Below are positions 22,300 to 34,429 of a DNA stretch of 64,000 bases, one piece after another. The position numbers were made by a program, and so were the translations under genes. Under the pieces are notes generated by a model. The model searched no databases, had not been told where the DNA came from, and saw only the letters and a list, made by a program, of their open reading frames with translations. The DNA lies in assembly GCF_958979055.1 (NCBI RefSeq), contig NC_084894.1:27661616-27725615 (forward strand), read 5' to 3'. The number at the start of each line of letters is the position of its first letter. Position 1 is the stretch's first letter. The DNA comes from Alnus glutinosa (lineage: Eukaryota; Streptophyta; Magnoliopsida; Fagales; Betulaceae).

Positions 22300-22745
22300 T
22301 TCTTTTATGTTTTTACCATTTCTTGAGTTGCTACTTTAGAGTAGTTACTTCAAAGCTTGAAATGGAGAAGATCTTGGAGGAGGACGCACCTAGTGGCAAT
22401 TTTATCTTGGAAAATGTTTGGTGTGTTAATAGATTTTATTACAAAGATATTTGCAAATTATGTGTCTATTTATAATTGGTCAAATAATTAAGAGTGTACT
22501 GTTGATATATAAGTTGGCCAGTGGCCAATACAATTATTTAACCAATTATGAGTTGTTTCGTTAGTTTGTAGTAAAAATTGAAACACCCCTAACACAACTC
22601 TTTCTTCATTTAATTTATGGACTAAAAATGAGGACAATTAGATTAAATGGTGAAGTTTTATTCCATTTTCATACCACTAAACACATTTTCAATTTTTCAC
22701 CAAAACAAATAGGTTATTCTAATGTAACCAAGACAGTAGGTTTTC
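22300..22745. other. 3' flank of UGT-3, part of the duplicated unit
   Basis: Aligns with about 15800-16225 downstream of UGT-2. A weaker relative lies in the UGT-6 intron at about 39060-39290 (TTAAGAGT, ACCAATTATGA), so part of it may be a dispersed repeat. No gene. Confidence 0.6.
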
Positions 22746-22853
22746 ACACACTAACCATGCAAGTGAATTTCTGCATGTGAAAATTAATAAATATTTAGAT
22801 TGCAGGTGTTATACTTTATAGGCTCGTAGGTTTGAGAACGTTATATAACATCT

Positions 22854-23023
22854 TGAGTAATTCTAGATGTCATACCCATGTCCTAAAAATGATATAGTTT
22901 TTGAAATCACCATTTGATCAAAATTCAATCTTGAATAAACACAAGTTCAATGGTGATTTTAAAAGCTACCTCATTTTTAGATGGACACAAAAGAGACATG
23001 TATATGACATTTAGAATTACTCA
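22854..23023. mobile_element. Small MITE with long inverted repeats
   Basis: Left end TGAGTAATTCTAGATGTCAT; right end, reverse-complemented, TGAGTAATTCTAAATGTCAT. The inverted arms extend inward through ACATGTC-type words, leaving a short loop. No clear target duplication, so the superfamily is not assigned. Confidence 0.65.
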
Positions 23024-23332
23024 TAACACGCCACATGCAAGAGATTTGATACACACATTCATCATGTAATATTGTGTACATTTTTTTTTTAAATTAATCA
23101 TTTAATCTGTAGGACTCACATATTTAATAATTAATTTAAAAAAGAGATGTATAAAAAATATATGAGAGATATAAATATATCATTTGTCCACGTGCAATGA
23201 GAGCGAGTGAGAGAGATTGTAATTGAATGAAGTACAACACTTCTTCGATGCTAGCTGTTTTTGTCTAAATGAAGGACACTTCCTCCTCTTAGCATAATAG
23301 CCTCAACACGAGGTCCCAAGTAGAAAAACCTT

Positions 23333-24349
23333 TTTTTTTTTTCTTTTTTTTTTTTCTTTCTATTTTAAAGGAAAGTTAAACTTTCATCGATAAAAACAAC
23401 ATTATAACAACAATCACCATAGAGATGAAAATCAACGACCTTAAATGTATACATCCAAACAAGAGTCTAAAAGACTCAGTCAAATACAGACAGTTGCTAC
23501 TAAAAAAACTCAGCCAATAGAATTGTGCCTCTGAGTTAACATAAATCTTTACTTGAACAAGGAGTTGTCACACATTCTGGGTGAAAACCAATGACTAGAT
23601 TAATACAAGCGCACAACAAACTGTTTGAAGAAACACAAATACAACACAACAGGAAAAACTCAAAAACAGAAGCTGTCGTTCGGGAAAACCGCCATCAGAG
23701 TGTACACACGCCGCCACCAGAAGATGCCCTACAACACCCAATCACCATAAACCTCCGATCACCACTAGACACAGCAAAAAATCCTGTTTGTGGCCATCAT
23801 GCGCAACCCAAAACAAAGAACGACCTAGGCGCATGATGACCACGCGCCAAACACAGAATGTCTGCATGGCCGTGAAAGGCAGCAGAAGCACTGGAGACCG
23901 ACGGTGAATCAAGGTTGAGGGCGCGTGCCCAGCAGAAGATGATGGAGACTCATAGATCTAGCCTCCAAAAATCTGTCAATTGAAAAAATCAGCCAAAATC
24001 TCTGTCGTCGATACGCCACTGAAGGATCTCTCCCTTCCAACACTTTCTCCAGTGAGTTCACCTGCCAAAACAAACTAAAAACAAGAAAAATGCAACAACC
24101 ACCACAGAATCTACACCGGGGGAATAAAACTCCACAACCTTAATGGTTGGGAGTCTCTAACTTGACCGATAAGACCCGGAAGGACCAAAAGCTACCTTAG
24201 CTTAAGAGGATAAGGGGAACAACAACAAAGCTGGGGAGGGGGAGGTGGCTTAAAAAGCCTCTCCCCGGTAGAAACAACGCCCTGAGAAGAAGAAAACTAG
24301 AGGGATTTTAGAGAGAGAGTTTTTTTTTGCCCAAGAGAAGAAGTTGTTG
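23333..24349 (-). mobile_element. Short non-LTR retroposon (L1-derived, UTR-only) on the minus strand
   Basis: A T run at the left is the poly(A) tail read on the minus strand. The flanks carry the same 14-bp word AGTAGAAAAACCTT (23319-23332 and 24350-24363), a target-site duplication of LINE type. Next to the tail, ATGAAAGTTTAACTTTCC resembles plant L1 3' ends. No coding frame of note is found over about 1 kb. The element looks like a 5' leader joined to a 3' tail, either an internally deleted L1 or a non-autonomous partner. Confidence 0.7.
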
Positions 24350-24363
24350 AGTAGAAAAACCTT

Positions 24364-25057
24364 GATGGGACACAGAATCCACTCTCATAACCCCTATTAT
24401 TACTCTTAGTTCATTTTCTTTGGGAAAAAATAGCAAGTGATTCGGATCCGATTTGATGAGGTTTCGAGAAAAACGAAGTCTCAGCATGTCTAATTACACC
24501 AAGACCATTCAAAACGACTAGTAACGGTAACAGTTCCAGCTGTTTCGTGGTTCTATTACCTCGTTTTTATTATTTTTTATTTTTGGATGAATGTTTTTTT
24601 TTTATTATTAATTTTTTTTTTCAGATGACAAAATAACATCGAGTCAGGAAAAAAAACGAAATCAAATTTAAAAAATTCCTAAAAATGAGAGTTTTTGATT
24701 TTTAACCTTAACCTTTTGAGTCTCGTGCAGCCCTTTGCACGGTAAGAGTATTGACAACAGCTTCCTTATAAAGGTTCCGTTCCCTAAATTTTAGGAAAAA
24801 TTTCAAGAAAGTCACAAAAAGCCACCTACAACAGTTTTCTTATATTTTTCTGTTCCTTGGGAATGTTATAGTGCTTCCCAATGCATTTGGAAGCACCGTA
24901 GCATTCCCTTAGCTTATTATATTCATAAAAAAAGTTATCTCTCCTCTCACATAAATAATCATAACTAAAAAAATATAAAGAAATAGTAAAAAAAAAATAT
25001 ATTTTATTAATATAGGGAAATGTAAAGGGAATCTATTGTGGGGTGTTTTTTAATAGG
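24364..25057. other. Spacer before the LINE
   Basis: Contains a possible MITE fragment: GGGAATGTTATAGTGCTTCCC and TGGAAGCACCGTAGCATTCCC at about 24858-24910 are mutually inverted (words shortened). No gene seen. Confidence 0.35.
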
Positions 25058-25071
25058 GAAGCAAAAAGTAG

Positions 25072-26727
25072 TTTTTTTTTTTTTGGATGAATTAATACTT
25101 TTATAAACCAAACACTTCAAAGTACAATCACTCTAGTAAAAAACTGGATGCACCCCATTCAAACTGGGAACAACACAAACCAACCAGCCGAGAGCTTACA
25201 ACCCAAACCAGAAACAGTTCATCACAACTCAAATCTACAATGTAACCTCTCTCCCTACAACAGGAGACAACCACCTAAGGCAAAAGAGCAGAACCTACAA
25301 CTTCCAATGCTTTGAGAGCCTATCAGAAAGAGAAGAACTCTTTGAACCTTCTGTTGTGCATTACTCGTGTCCTAACCTTCCATTTGATACGAGCAGCAAG
25401 GGCTTCTTTCGACAGAGTACCCCTGATTTCCCCACTCTATATAGATTCCATTCTTGAATAAGCCTCTGATTAAAAACCTTATCTTTGAAGCTGCTACTAG
25501 CCAAAATATTTGTCTTCACCTCCCAGATGATTTGAGCTATAATTTGTTCCTCAGAACGGGGAACATTCCCATGTAGTAAATCATTACGTTGCCTCCATAT
25601 ATGATATATAGAAGCATCCAAACAAAGTCTGCAAAGGGTATTCCAAAGACTTTTTCCTTTAAGAGCAGATGAACTCCACTCTGCAATGTCCTCCCAAGCC
25701 TGCTTGGGATAACGAATAAAACAGGTAGCAATCACCCTTTTCCACACCCTACCACTGAAGCTACAAGAGAAAAACAGGTGGTCTCTACTCTTCAAGTAGC
25801 CATAACAGAAAGGGCTGAGAAGATTGTCTCCATACCCCCAAAGACTCATCCTTTCCTTGGTGGGAAGAGCATCCCAAAAGACAAGCCAAAGAATGAATGA
25901 GTGTTTAGGAATAGCATGAGAAAACCAGATTGTGTTACACCAAGAAACAGTAGGGAACTTGTCTCTAAGTACCTCCCAAGTCTCAGAACAGGAAAAAAAT
26001 TCCCTATTTAGACGTCCAAACAGGCATGTCACTTCCTCCAATACTCACCTCCGGAAGTCTACTTTGGATGGCAACAATATTGTTAGATCATGCACCCGTC
26101 CAAAACAATAGAGAAGCTAGGAGAGGAAATACAGGCCTTAATCCAACCAATAAAATTCGAAGGAGCTCCAAAACAACCGAGGCAATGGAGAAGAAACTCC
26201 CAACTCATAGAATCATAAGCTTTCATCAAATCCTCCTTTAGAGTACATCAAGGAGGCCCCTTATCTCTATGATACTCATTGACCAAAGCGGAGCCAGAAG
26301 AATATTTCCACCAATACTCCTGCCAGGGATAAAAGCCCATTGATTCGGACTAACCACCTCAACAAGACCAGGGAGCAATCTGTTGGCCAACACCTTTGTG
26401 ATACATTTATAAATCACATTACAGCATGAAATAGGTCTATACTCTCCCATGGATGATGGGTTCCTCTTCTTAGGTACAAGAGTAATTATGGTAGAATTCA
26501 CTTCTTTAAGAAGCTGCCCAGAACCAAACAATTCCAGAACCGCATCTTCAACACATGCACCAACCACAGACCAAGCTTTATGGTAAAAACTGCCCAAAAA
26601 ACCATCCGGTCCAGGAGCCTTGTTACCCTTCATAGAGAACATGACCTTCCGGATTTCGTCCCTAGACACAGCAGCCCCCATACCAGCAATGCTCCTATCA
26701 GAAAACCGATTCTTGATAAGAGAATAC
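25072..26727 (-). mobile_element. Internally deleted L1-type LINE, minus strand
   Basis: The T run at 25072-25084 is the poly(A) tail. The flanks are GAAGCAAAAAGTAG (25058-25071) and GAAGCAAAAATAG (26728-26740), a near-identical target duplication. The minus-strand reading begins inside the reverse transcriptase (GNKAPGPDGF, then EYRPISCCNVIYKCITK, then NQWAFIPGRS). It continues to MKAYDSMSWEFLL and FSIVLDG, with small lesions, and then jumps to the C-terminal zinc-binding domain. The RT catalytic core and the whole 5' half (endonuclease, ORF1) are missing, so it is 5'-truncated and internally deleted. Confidence 0.88.
25361..26041 (-). pseudogene. RT zinc-binding (zf-RVT) domain of the LINE
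   Basis: A 226-residue frame with WFSHAIPKHSFILWL, DHLFFSCSFSGRVW and IWRQRNDLLHG, the hallmarks of the zinc-binding domain that ends plant L1 ORF2 proteins. It is the C-terminal part of the LINE above, cut off from the RT part by an internal deletion. Confidence 0.85.
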
Positions 26728-26740
26728 GAAGCAAAAATAG

Positions 26741-27140
26741 TTTTGTTATTTATATTTAGGAAAAATAGTTGAAAAGCTGATGTGAAATGAAATGACAAGC
26801 CCTTTACGTACACGCATACTGAAGAGCCAACTTTATATCTCCTTGGGAATAACTTCAGTTCGGACTTGGCAGAAACCAAGCCATTTTTGCCCTATAATAG
26901 AAAACAGATACATCAGCACATTACACTAAATGAAAATATGCAAAATACATACAAGCAAAATCTCCCTTTCTCAAATCAATCGACAAGCAAAGCTCCAAAG
27001 CCTCCAATTACTGTGCAGTCTGCAAAGCCCCTGTCGAACCGTCCCTGCCTCGCCGGAAGTCAGTTCTCCAGCAACCAGTCGACGACCCATAATGGGACGT
27101 CGCCTCCTGCTCCTCCGGCCATCGGGTCCTCTCTCTATTC

Positions 27141-27235
<95 letters not shown>

Positions 27236-27760
27236 ACAGCATCTCTCTCTCTCTCTCTATTTCACTCTCTCCCCTGATCTCACTCTCCTGATCTCCCCCT
27301 CTCGAACCCATTCAGCGCATCTCCGGTGTTCTCAGCTCCGATCGGTGCCAACCCCGTTCCACAGGAACTGCCGGACCGTCCCTGCCTCGCCGGAAGTTGG
27401 TTTTGGCCACCGAAAATCGGACCTCCAGCCACTGGTCGACGACCCATAACCGGACCTGCTCCTCCGGCGCTAGCCCACCGTCGATCGGATCCTCTCTCTC
27501 TCCCCCGATCTCCCCCTCTCGAACCCACTCTCTCACTCTGCCTCACCGTGTCCCGGTGAAAAGGAAAGAAAAAGAATAGAAGAAGAAAGAACGAAGAGAA
27601 GCGATTCAGTACATCAGCAGCATTTCAGTTTTTTGGTTTTAATTTTTTTAGCTGACGTGTCAACTGGTTATTGGTGGGCAAAAAACCCATGTTTTCTGCC
27701 ATGACCGGACATAAGGGGCTCTCTATGTCCTTTAGTTCTCGACATGTACCAAAATTCCAA
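26741..27760. repeat. Unassigned repeat-rich block with CT microsatellite
   Basis: Contains a perfect CT run of roughly 90 bp at 27141-27233 and a duplicated GC-rich module (ACCGTCCCTGCCTCGCCGGAAG, then GTCGACGACCCATAA) at about 27040-27140 and 27375-27500. TGGCAGAAACC..TTTTTGCCC at about 26868-26895 is weakly inverted against 27672-27710, so the block could be one element about 0.85 kb long. The repetitive frames across it are low-complexity, not genes. Confidence 0.45.
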
Positions 27761-27868
27761 ATTAACAATTTAAATATCAAGTTTAATAAACCCGCGAATT
27801 TGATAGTATGAAATTTTCAGCAATAATAGTCAAAATAATTATTAAAAAAGTAAAACTTTCTATTTTAG

Positions 27869-27900
<32 letters not shown>

Positions 27901-29046
27901 TCCAATAGATTTTCTATCCTACCCTCTGCTTGTATTTAAATATTATTTTGTATGAAAAAAAAAATATGAAAGAAATAAGGAGAAAGAGAAAGAAAGAAAG
28001 GGAGAGAGAAAAAAAAAAAAAAAAACTCTTTGTAGTGTAAATAGTAAATAGACACTAATAGTAAATAGGAAGTGTCTATTTAAGAGAAATGCTCTGCTTC
28101 CCAAATTTTTATCTTTAAAAGCAGTTTCCAAATGATGTGTCATCATCCTATGAGATTGTGAGACTTCATTTGAGAACGAAATTTTAGAAAAAGAATTTGG
28201 GATGTGTAGCACTTCTCATTGGATTATTATAAACCATTTGACTTTAAGAAAAAAAAGGAAGATGTAGGCCATGCTTATAGCTCTCGCTTTCTCTTTTGGT
28301 TCTTGCCCATTTTTTAAGGCCTCGCTAGCATTTGTCTCTTCTCTTTGTTTCTTCTTCAATATTCGCAGACCGACGACGAAATGTGGGTTTCTAACACCAT
28401 GGCCACAAGAGTGGAGAGATTTGAAAATTAGCAAAGCTGGGTGGGGGACATGATTTGGATGTAATAGTTAATTTCAAACTTTATCGAAAAGGAAAAATGA
28501 AGGTCGCAGAAAACCCAACAAAAGAGAAGAAGAAAACTAAAGAAAGAAAGAAAAGAAAGAGAAGTGCGTCGCATTATGGAAGAGAATTGGAAGATGGGAG
28601 GGTAGATGCATGTGGTGTCTGGTAAAGAGTACGTGATGGCTAGAATGGGGAGATGCGAAGTTAGCATAGGGAAGAGAAATGTAGAGAAAAAAAGTTACAA
28701 TAATAATTAATAAGAAAGGAAGTGACGTGTTGACTATTCAAATGGAGAAAAGTGTTGAAAGTTAGCTAAGACTAAGAGTTCAAATTGAATCAAACAACTC
28801 TTAATATTTTTATTAAATAATGGTGAAAAAAAGGTTATTTAATTAGTACAATTGATCAACCGGAATAAATATATGACAAATTTGTCCACATTTTCTTTTT
28901 CTTTTTTTTTTTGGTATAAACACTCACATTTCGTTTTCACAAACAGCTTGTTTAACAACCGAGTGAGCTCAGTAGTAGCTTTTTTCATTTACAATCTAGC
29001 TAGTAACGAGAATAAGGGGTAATTCCGTCATTTTAAAGTAGGATTC
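27761..29046. other. Spacer upstream of UGT-4
   Basis: AT-rich and purine-rich tracts (A and GAAA runs near 27950-28025 and 28530-28560). The end, from about 28850 to 29046, resembles the UGT-2 upstream region, including GGGGTAATTCCGTCATTT. No supported gene. Confidence 0.45.
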
Positions 29047-29049
29047 TTA

Positions 29050-30388
29050 TGAACTGTTTGGGAACAGAATAAAATAATTATTCAATCCGGGTTTTTTCTA
29101 AAACCCATCCACCCGCCCAAAAACCTGGATTTTGACCCGAATTTTGAGATTTCTGGTGGGACCCAGCGCAGAAAAAGTTGACTAAAACAATATTAATATT
29201 AATAATTTAAATCAATATAAAATAAAAGAAATTAATATTAATAATTTAAAAAAAAAAAAAAAAAGAAATTAAAAAAAAAAGACAGAGGGGCAGCCACCCC
29301 CTTGGGGGAGGCCGCGCGGCCTCCCCCGACTACTGGGGGTGGCCGCGCGGCCACCCCTGACCCTTGGGGGAGGCCGCGCGGCCTCCCCCGAGTACTGGGG
29401 GTGGCCGCGCGGCCACCCCTGACCCTTGGGGGAGGCGGCGCGGCCTCCCCCGAGTACTGGGGGTGGCCGCGCGGCCACCCCTGACCCTTGGGGGAGGCGG
29501 CGCGGCCTCCCCCGAGTACTGGGGGTGGCCGCGCGGCCACCCCTGACCCTTGGGGGAGGCGGCGCGGCCTCCCCCGAGTACTGGGGGTGGCCGCGCGGCC
29601 ACCCCTGACCCTTGGGGGAGGCCGCGCGGCCTCCCCCGAGTACTGGGGGTGGCCGCGCGGCCACCCCTGACCCTTGGGGGAGGCCGCGCGGCCTCCCCCG
29701 AGTACTGGGGGTGGCCGCGCGGCCACCCCTGACCCTTGGGGTAGGCCGCGCGGCCTCCCCCGAGTACTGGGGGTGGCCGCGCGGCCACCCCTGACCCTTG
29801 GGGGAGGCCGCGCGGCCTCCCCCGAGTACTGGGGGCGGCCACCCCTGACCCTTGGGGAAGGCCGCGCGGCCTCCCCCGAGTACTGGGGGTGGCCGCGCGG
29901 CCACCCCTGACCCTTGGGGGAGGCCGCGCGGCCTCCCCCGACCACTGGGGGTGGCCGCGCGGCCACCCCCAACCTCCTCTGGGGGTGGCGCGCGGACACC
30001 CCCATTGCCTGGGGGTGGCCGGGCCACCCCCAAAGGGGTGGCTGCCAACCGGCAGCCACCCTTGGTTCATTTTTTTTTTTTTTTTTTTTAATTTTTAATT
30101 TTTAATTTTGATTTCAATTATTTTTTTTTAAAAAAATTTATTTATTTATTTTTAATTAAATAATCAATATATAATAAATTATTATTATTTAAATTATTAT
30201 TTCACACAACTTTTCAAAATACCAATTATTATACACAACTTTTTAAACTATCAATCATTTATTACCATTAAAATATAATATTTTTCAATCTCAAAATTCA
30301 ACACCCAAACACAATTTCTTACCTCGATATTTGTAAATAAAATTAGAATTCAATTCTAATCCTCAAAATTCAATACCCAAACGCACCA
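29050..30388. mobile_element. PIF/Harbinger-like element with GC-rich minisatellite, in the UGT-4 promoter
   Basis: Left end TGAACTGTTTGGG; the right end, reverse-complemented, TGGTGCGTTTGGG. These short imperfect inverted ends are shared with the copy at 54694-55884 in the opposite orientation. TTA precedes the left end; the right flank is CA before CGGTTCTATTTGACC, while the UGT-2 promoter reads ATTCTTACGGTTCTATTTGA at the matching place. The best reading is a decayed 3-bp TTA target duplication, as in PIF/Harbinger elements. The interior is a GC-rich tandem array between AT-rich arms. No transposase. Confidence 0.75.
29285..30000. repeat. GC-rich 62-bp tandem array made of two 31-bp halves
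   Basis: About eleven units with 62-bp spacing. One unit near 29830 is shortened by 8 bp. Each unit holds two related 31-bp halves, one built around GGGGTGGCCGCGCGGCCACC and the other around GGGGGAGGCCGCGCGGCCTC, both near-perfect palindromes. Units are almost identical, implying recent amplification or homogenisation. The array is about 80 percent G+C in surroundings about 30 percent. Long Pro/Arg/Gly frames in several phases are artefacts of the repeat. Confidence 0.92.
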
Positions 30389-30519
30389 CACGGTTCTATT
30401 TGACCAGCACCTGCCGAGTGCCGACTCACATTCTTTTTAAACTCAAAGCTATTCTCACCTCAGTTCGTCAGTCCTATTAAAGGAGTTATCCATCAACGGT
30501 GAACGATCTACTTCCGGAA

Positions 30520-33500
30520 ATGGATGCCGCCAAAACTTACCCATCTACCGGCTGCCACGTGGTAGCCATGCCCTATCCCGGTCGAGGCCACATCAACCCC
30601 ATGATGAGCCTCTGCAAGCTCCTAGCTTTGAAAAGGCCCCAACACATTCTCGTCACCTTCGTAGTCACCGAAGAGTGGCTCGGCTTCATCGGCTCAGACC
30701 CTAAGCCGGATAACATACGCTTCGCCACCGTACCCAACGTCATACCTTCCGAGGTGGGTCGCGCCAAAGATTTTCCCGGCTTCGTGGAAGCCGTAAACAC
30801 GAAGATGGAAGCGCCCTTTGAGGAGCTCTTGGACAGGCTTCAGCCGCCGGTGACAGCCATCGTGGCTGACACTTATGTGGTTTGGGCTATTGGAGTTGGG
30901 AACCGGAGGAAAATTCCGGTGGCATCGCTGTGGCCCATGTCGGCGACGGTGTTCTCTGTCTTGCACCATTTTGAGCTCCTCGTGCAGCACGGCCATTTTC
31001 CGATTGAAGGGTCAGGTGCGTCTAAAACCCTTTTCTCGATCTATTTTTTTTGTCCTGCGTGGCTTGACCTTATTGAAGACAGGGATAGTCACGTGGATGA
31101 ATTATTCTACGCATGCCTGTTTGCCTGTTTGGTCCAGCAGCCGAGGCATTGAAATGGAATAGGATCCTCCGATTGCTTATAAAATAAGGGCCAAAATTAA
31201 TTGAAATTAATTCTGTATATGCCATACCAGCTGGGCATTAAAGTTCGTTTCACCAATAAAAAATAATAATTAATTAAAACAAATAATAGTTAGATAGTTT
31301 GATATTTAATGATTTTAAAAAGTAAATAGCTAAAACATTAAAAGTATATTTTTTTAGAATTAAATTATTATTATTATTATTATTTTGAAAGAGCCCAATG
31401 AATGCTTTAAAGTCAAAAAGTTTCCGCACGAGTCCCAACCTGGCAACCTCAAGAGGGGAAAAATGGGTTTTTTTTTTTATAGCTTTTTTTCTTTTCTTTT
31501 TTTAACATAAAAGGAAATAAAAAAATTTATCAAATTGGTTATATTATCGACGGATAAGTATTAAATCAACATTTATCTCAAAATATTAAGTCGATACAAT
31601 TATACAAATGAGTAAATTTCATTATTTACTTAATATTTTAACACAAGTAATGTTATACATCACTTAATTATTTTCCACATCCCTCAACCCTGAGCTTGGA
31701 GGATAGAAGTCTTTCTAAAATTTTTAAAAACCTCTAAATTTTTTAAAATAATATTCTCATTTTTTTTTTTTTTTTTTTTTTTTTATGAGTTCAACTCCCC
31801 AAAATTAATTTTTTACCATTAAATATCTTCATTTTTTAGTGTCGTCTCCCCTCGTCTCAAATTCTAGTTCCGCCCCACTCCCTACGCTTATGTGGCGTGG
31901 CCTCCTATCGAATTACTTATTCAGGTAGTGATTGGAGCACAACCCTTAACACAACTTGAACACAATCCAACACATATTGGGGTGGGACAAGCATTTCCCT
32001 ACTTATTCTAACACTCCCCCACAATTCTGTAGTCATCAAAAGAAAGGGTGGGAATTCAAAGATGAATAGCTAAGCTGAAAGCTAAAGGAAGCTTCATAAG
32101 CCCAAATATTTTAATGACAATAATAAGCGACATTTAGAGAGACTAAAATTATTAGATAAGACAAAAATTCGCAGCAGTTTCATACTTGAGTGCATATACG
32201 TTTAATAGTTGTGTAAATATTTCACTAACAATGGTTAATAAAAAGTACGTTGAAAAATAACAAAAAATTAATATATGAAATTGTTTTAGGATGGCTAAAT
32301 CTGTGACAAGTAACATTTTTTTTACTGTTTTTTGTTGTCTAATGTGATCCACCCAATCGTGATCATTCGGGAAAAATCAACAGTTTTAATTTAATAAACT
32401 CCTCTGTAACCTTCCTCCATGCTAGAAAATGTTTTTGAAATTAAATTATAATGTAGTTATTGAAAAGAAGCGTGACAATTGGAAGATGAATATTGAAGCC
32501 CGAAGTTATAGTAACCTTCTTAAACCCAAACATTCAAATAACAATAATAACCGTTATCACTAAAGAAAAAAATTGCTAAGTACTACACTAAAAATAATAA
32601 TACTGCCTCCACAATAATCAAAATTTAACTTTACGAATGGTTTTAGGGGGCTAAAATTGCTAAATATGTCAAAAAAAATTTAGAAGTTTTATATTTGGGT
32701 GCATTTACGTTCAATAGCTATGTAAAAATTTCACTAGCAATAGTTATTAAAAATTTAAAATGTAAGTTGAAAAAGAACCAAAATTTAAAATATAAAGTGA
32801 TTTTATGCTGGCTAAATACGTGACAAGTAGCATTTTATGAATTTTTTTTTTGTTTAATGTTGGTTTAATTCGATCCACCCAGCTAATACCATAGGGTAGA
32901 AATCAGCAGTTGCTTGAATTTAATAAATTCTTTTATGGCCTTTCTTTTCTTTTCTTTTCTTTTCAATTTTTTTTTTTCATATTATTATTATTATTATTCA
33001 TATTCGTTGCTATTCTTTTTTAAGACGCAAATAAAATAAATAATAATGAAAAACCTGCACTATAGTTTAATTAATATTCTCTCAATAACAAATAAATATA
33101 GTGGACTGAAAATGAGCTTATACATCTATTTACGCATTTGTAATAAAATAATCTTCTATATAATTCAACAACCTTTTTATAGTCTTTATGAAATTACAAT
33201 TTTATTCTCAATTTTTTTTTAATTTTTTTTACAAAAAAAATATTCGCCTAGGGCTGAACAACTCCTTGCTCTTTTTTGTGGTAATTTGGCCACTCCTAGA
33301 GTCCAACTTTGGAGTGGTTTGGCCAAATTCTTACTAACATTGTTGTTTGTATCTTTTTCAACCATGTGTTTAATTAAGAATGCAGAGATGAGCTTGTGGA
33401 CTACATTCCAGGAGTGTCTGCTACTCGTATTGCAGATCTTCCCACCCTTACGTTAGGAAACAGTCGAGATCAAGTCTTGGAACGATGTCTGGAAGGTGTT

Positions 33501-34277
33501 TCGTTAGTGTCCAAAGCACAGTATCTTCTATTCACTTCCGTTTGCGAGCTTGAGGCTGCAGTCATAGACACTTTAAAAGCAAAGTTGCCTTTTCCGGTTT
33601 ACCCTATTGGCCCTGCCATACCTTATTTCGAACTTATACAAAATTCCTCTGCAACATATGGTGAACATGGCGTCCACTATTTCCGGTGGCTAGATTGTCA
33701 ACCTATAGGCTCTGTCTTGTATGTCTCATTAGGAAGTTTTCTTTCGGTTTCAGCTGCTCAGATGGATGAAATTGCTGGTGGGTTGCGAGATAGCGGTGTG
33801 AGGTACTTGTGGGTGTCACGTGGGGAAACTGATCGGTTTGGGGATGCTTGTGGTGGCGATACGGGTTTGGTGGTGCCTTGGTGTGACCAATTGAAGGTTT
33901 TGTGCCACCCTTCGGTGGGCGGGTTTTGGACGCATTGTGGATGGAATTCAACACTAGAGGCTACTTTTGCCGGCGTTCCTATGCTTACTTTCCCTCTATT
34001 CTGGGATCAAATTCCAAACAGTAAACAGATTGTAGAGGACTGGAAGGTTGGATGGAGGGTTAAGAAAGACGTGGAAATTGAAAATTTAGTGACGAGGGGA
34101 AAAATCTCAGAGCTTTTGAAAAGGTTTATGGATCAAAAGAGCAAAGAGATGAATGAAATGAGGAAAAGAACGAAACAACTCCAAGAGGCCTGTGGGGGCG
34201 CAATTTCTGAAGGTGGATCGTCTGAAACAAATCTTGATGCTTTTATTGAGGATATTTCAAAAGGTCAGAGTGATTAA
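30520..34277 (+). CDS. UGT87A: UGT-4: UGT87A-like UDP-glycosyltransferase, complete
   Basis: Exons 30520-31015 and 33379-34277 give 464 residues. The start matches UGT-2 and UGT-3 (CCGGAAATGGATG). The 2.36-kb intron is GT-AG (TCAG|GTGCGT, AATTAAG|AATG) at the conserved split Glu codon and is the longest complete intron in the cluster. PYPGRGHIN, VADTY, the PSPG start WCDQLKVLCHPSVGG and the end FPLFWDQ are all canonical for UGT87. Residues before the PSPG box (DACGGDTG) vary among copies. About 130 bp before the ATG the promoter is interrupted by a 1.3-kb GC-rich element, so expression may differ from UGT-2. Confidence 0.93.
32040..32945. repeat. Degenerate direct duplication in the UGT-4 intron
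   Basis: Two diverged copies of about 400 bp, roughly 32040-32420 and 32500-32945. Shared words include GTGCAT.TACGTT.AATAG, AATATTTCACTA.CAAT, GCTAAAT..GTGACAAGTA.CATTTT and GATCCACCCA. No coding content. Divergence suggests an old tandem duplication. Confidence 0.65.
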
Positions 34278-34429
34278 GCAGATTGTTGTGTTATTTTTCA
34301 TTGTTGATTTAGTTTGTAGCCTATGGCTCATAATTTCAAGAAGTTCATGTGAATTTCGGACACTTTAATCTCGGATATCGATGTAACGACCTCTTCATTT
34401 TCTTTTTTATTTTCTTTTTAAATACTTTT

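Noticed and set aside
26866-27291. Ser-Leu repeat frame
   Set aside because: Produced by the CT microsatellite; no unique protein sequence of gene quality.
29238-30105. Long Pro/Arg/Gly-rich open frames on both strands
   Set aside because: They arise because a 62-bp GC-rich repeat lacks stops in several frames. The same peptide repeats in all phases and has no start context or splice logic.
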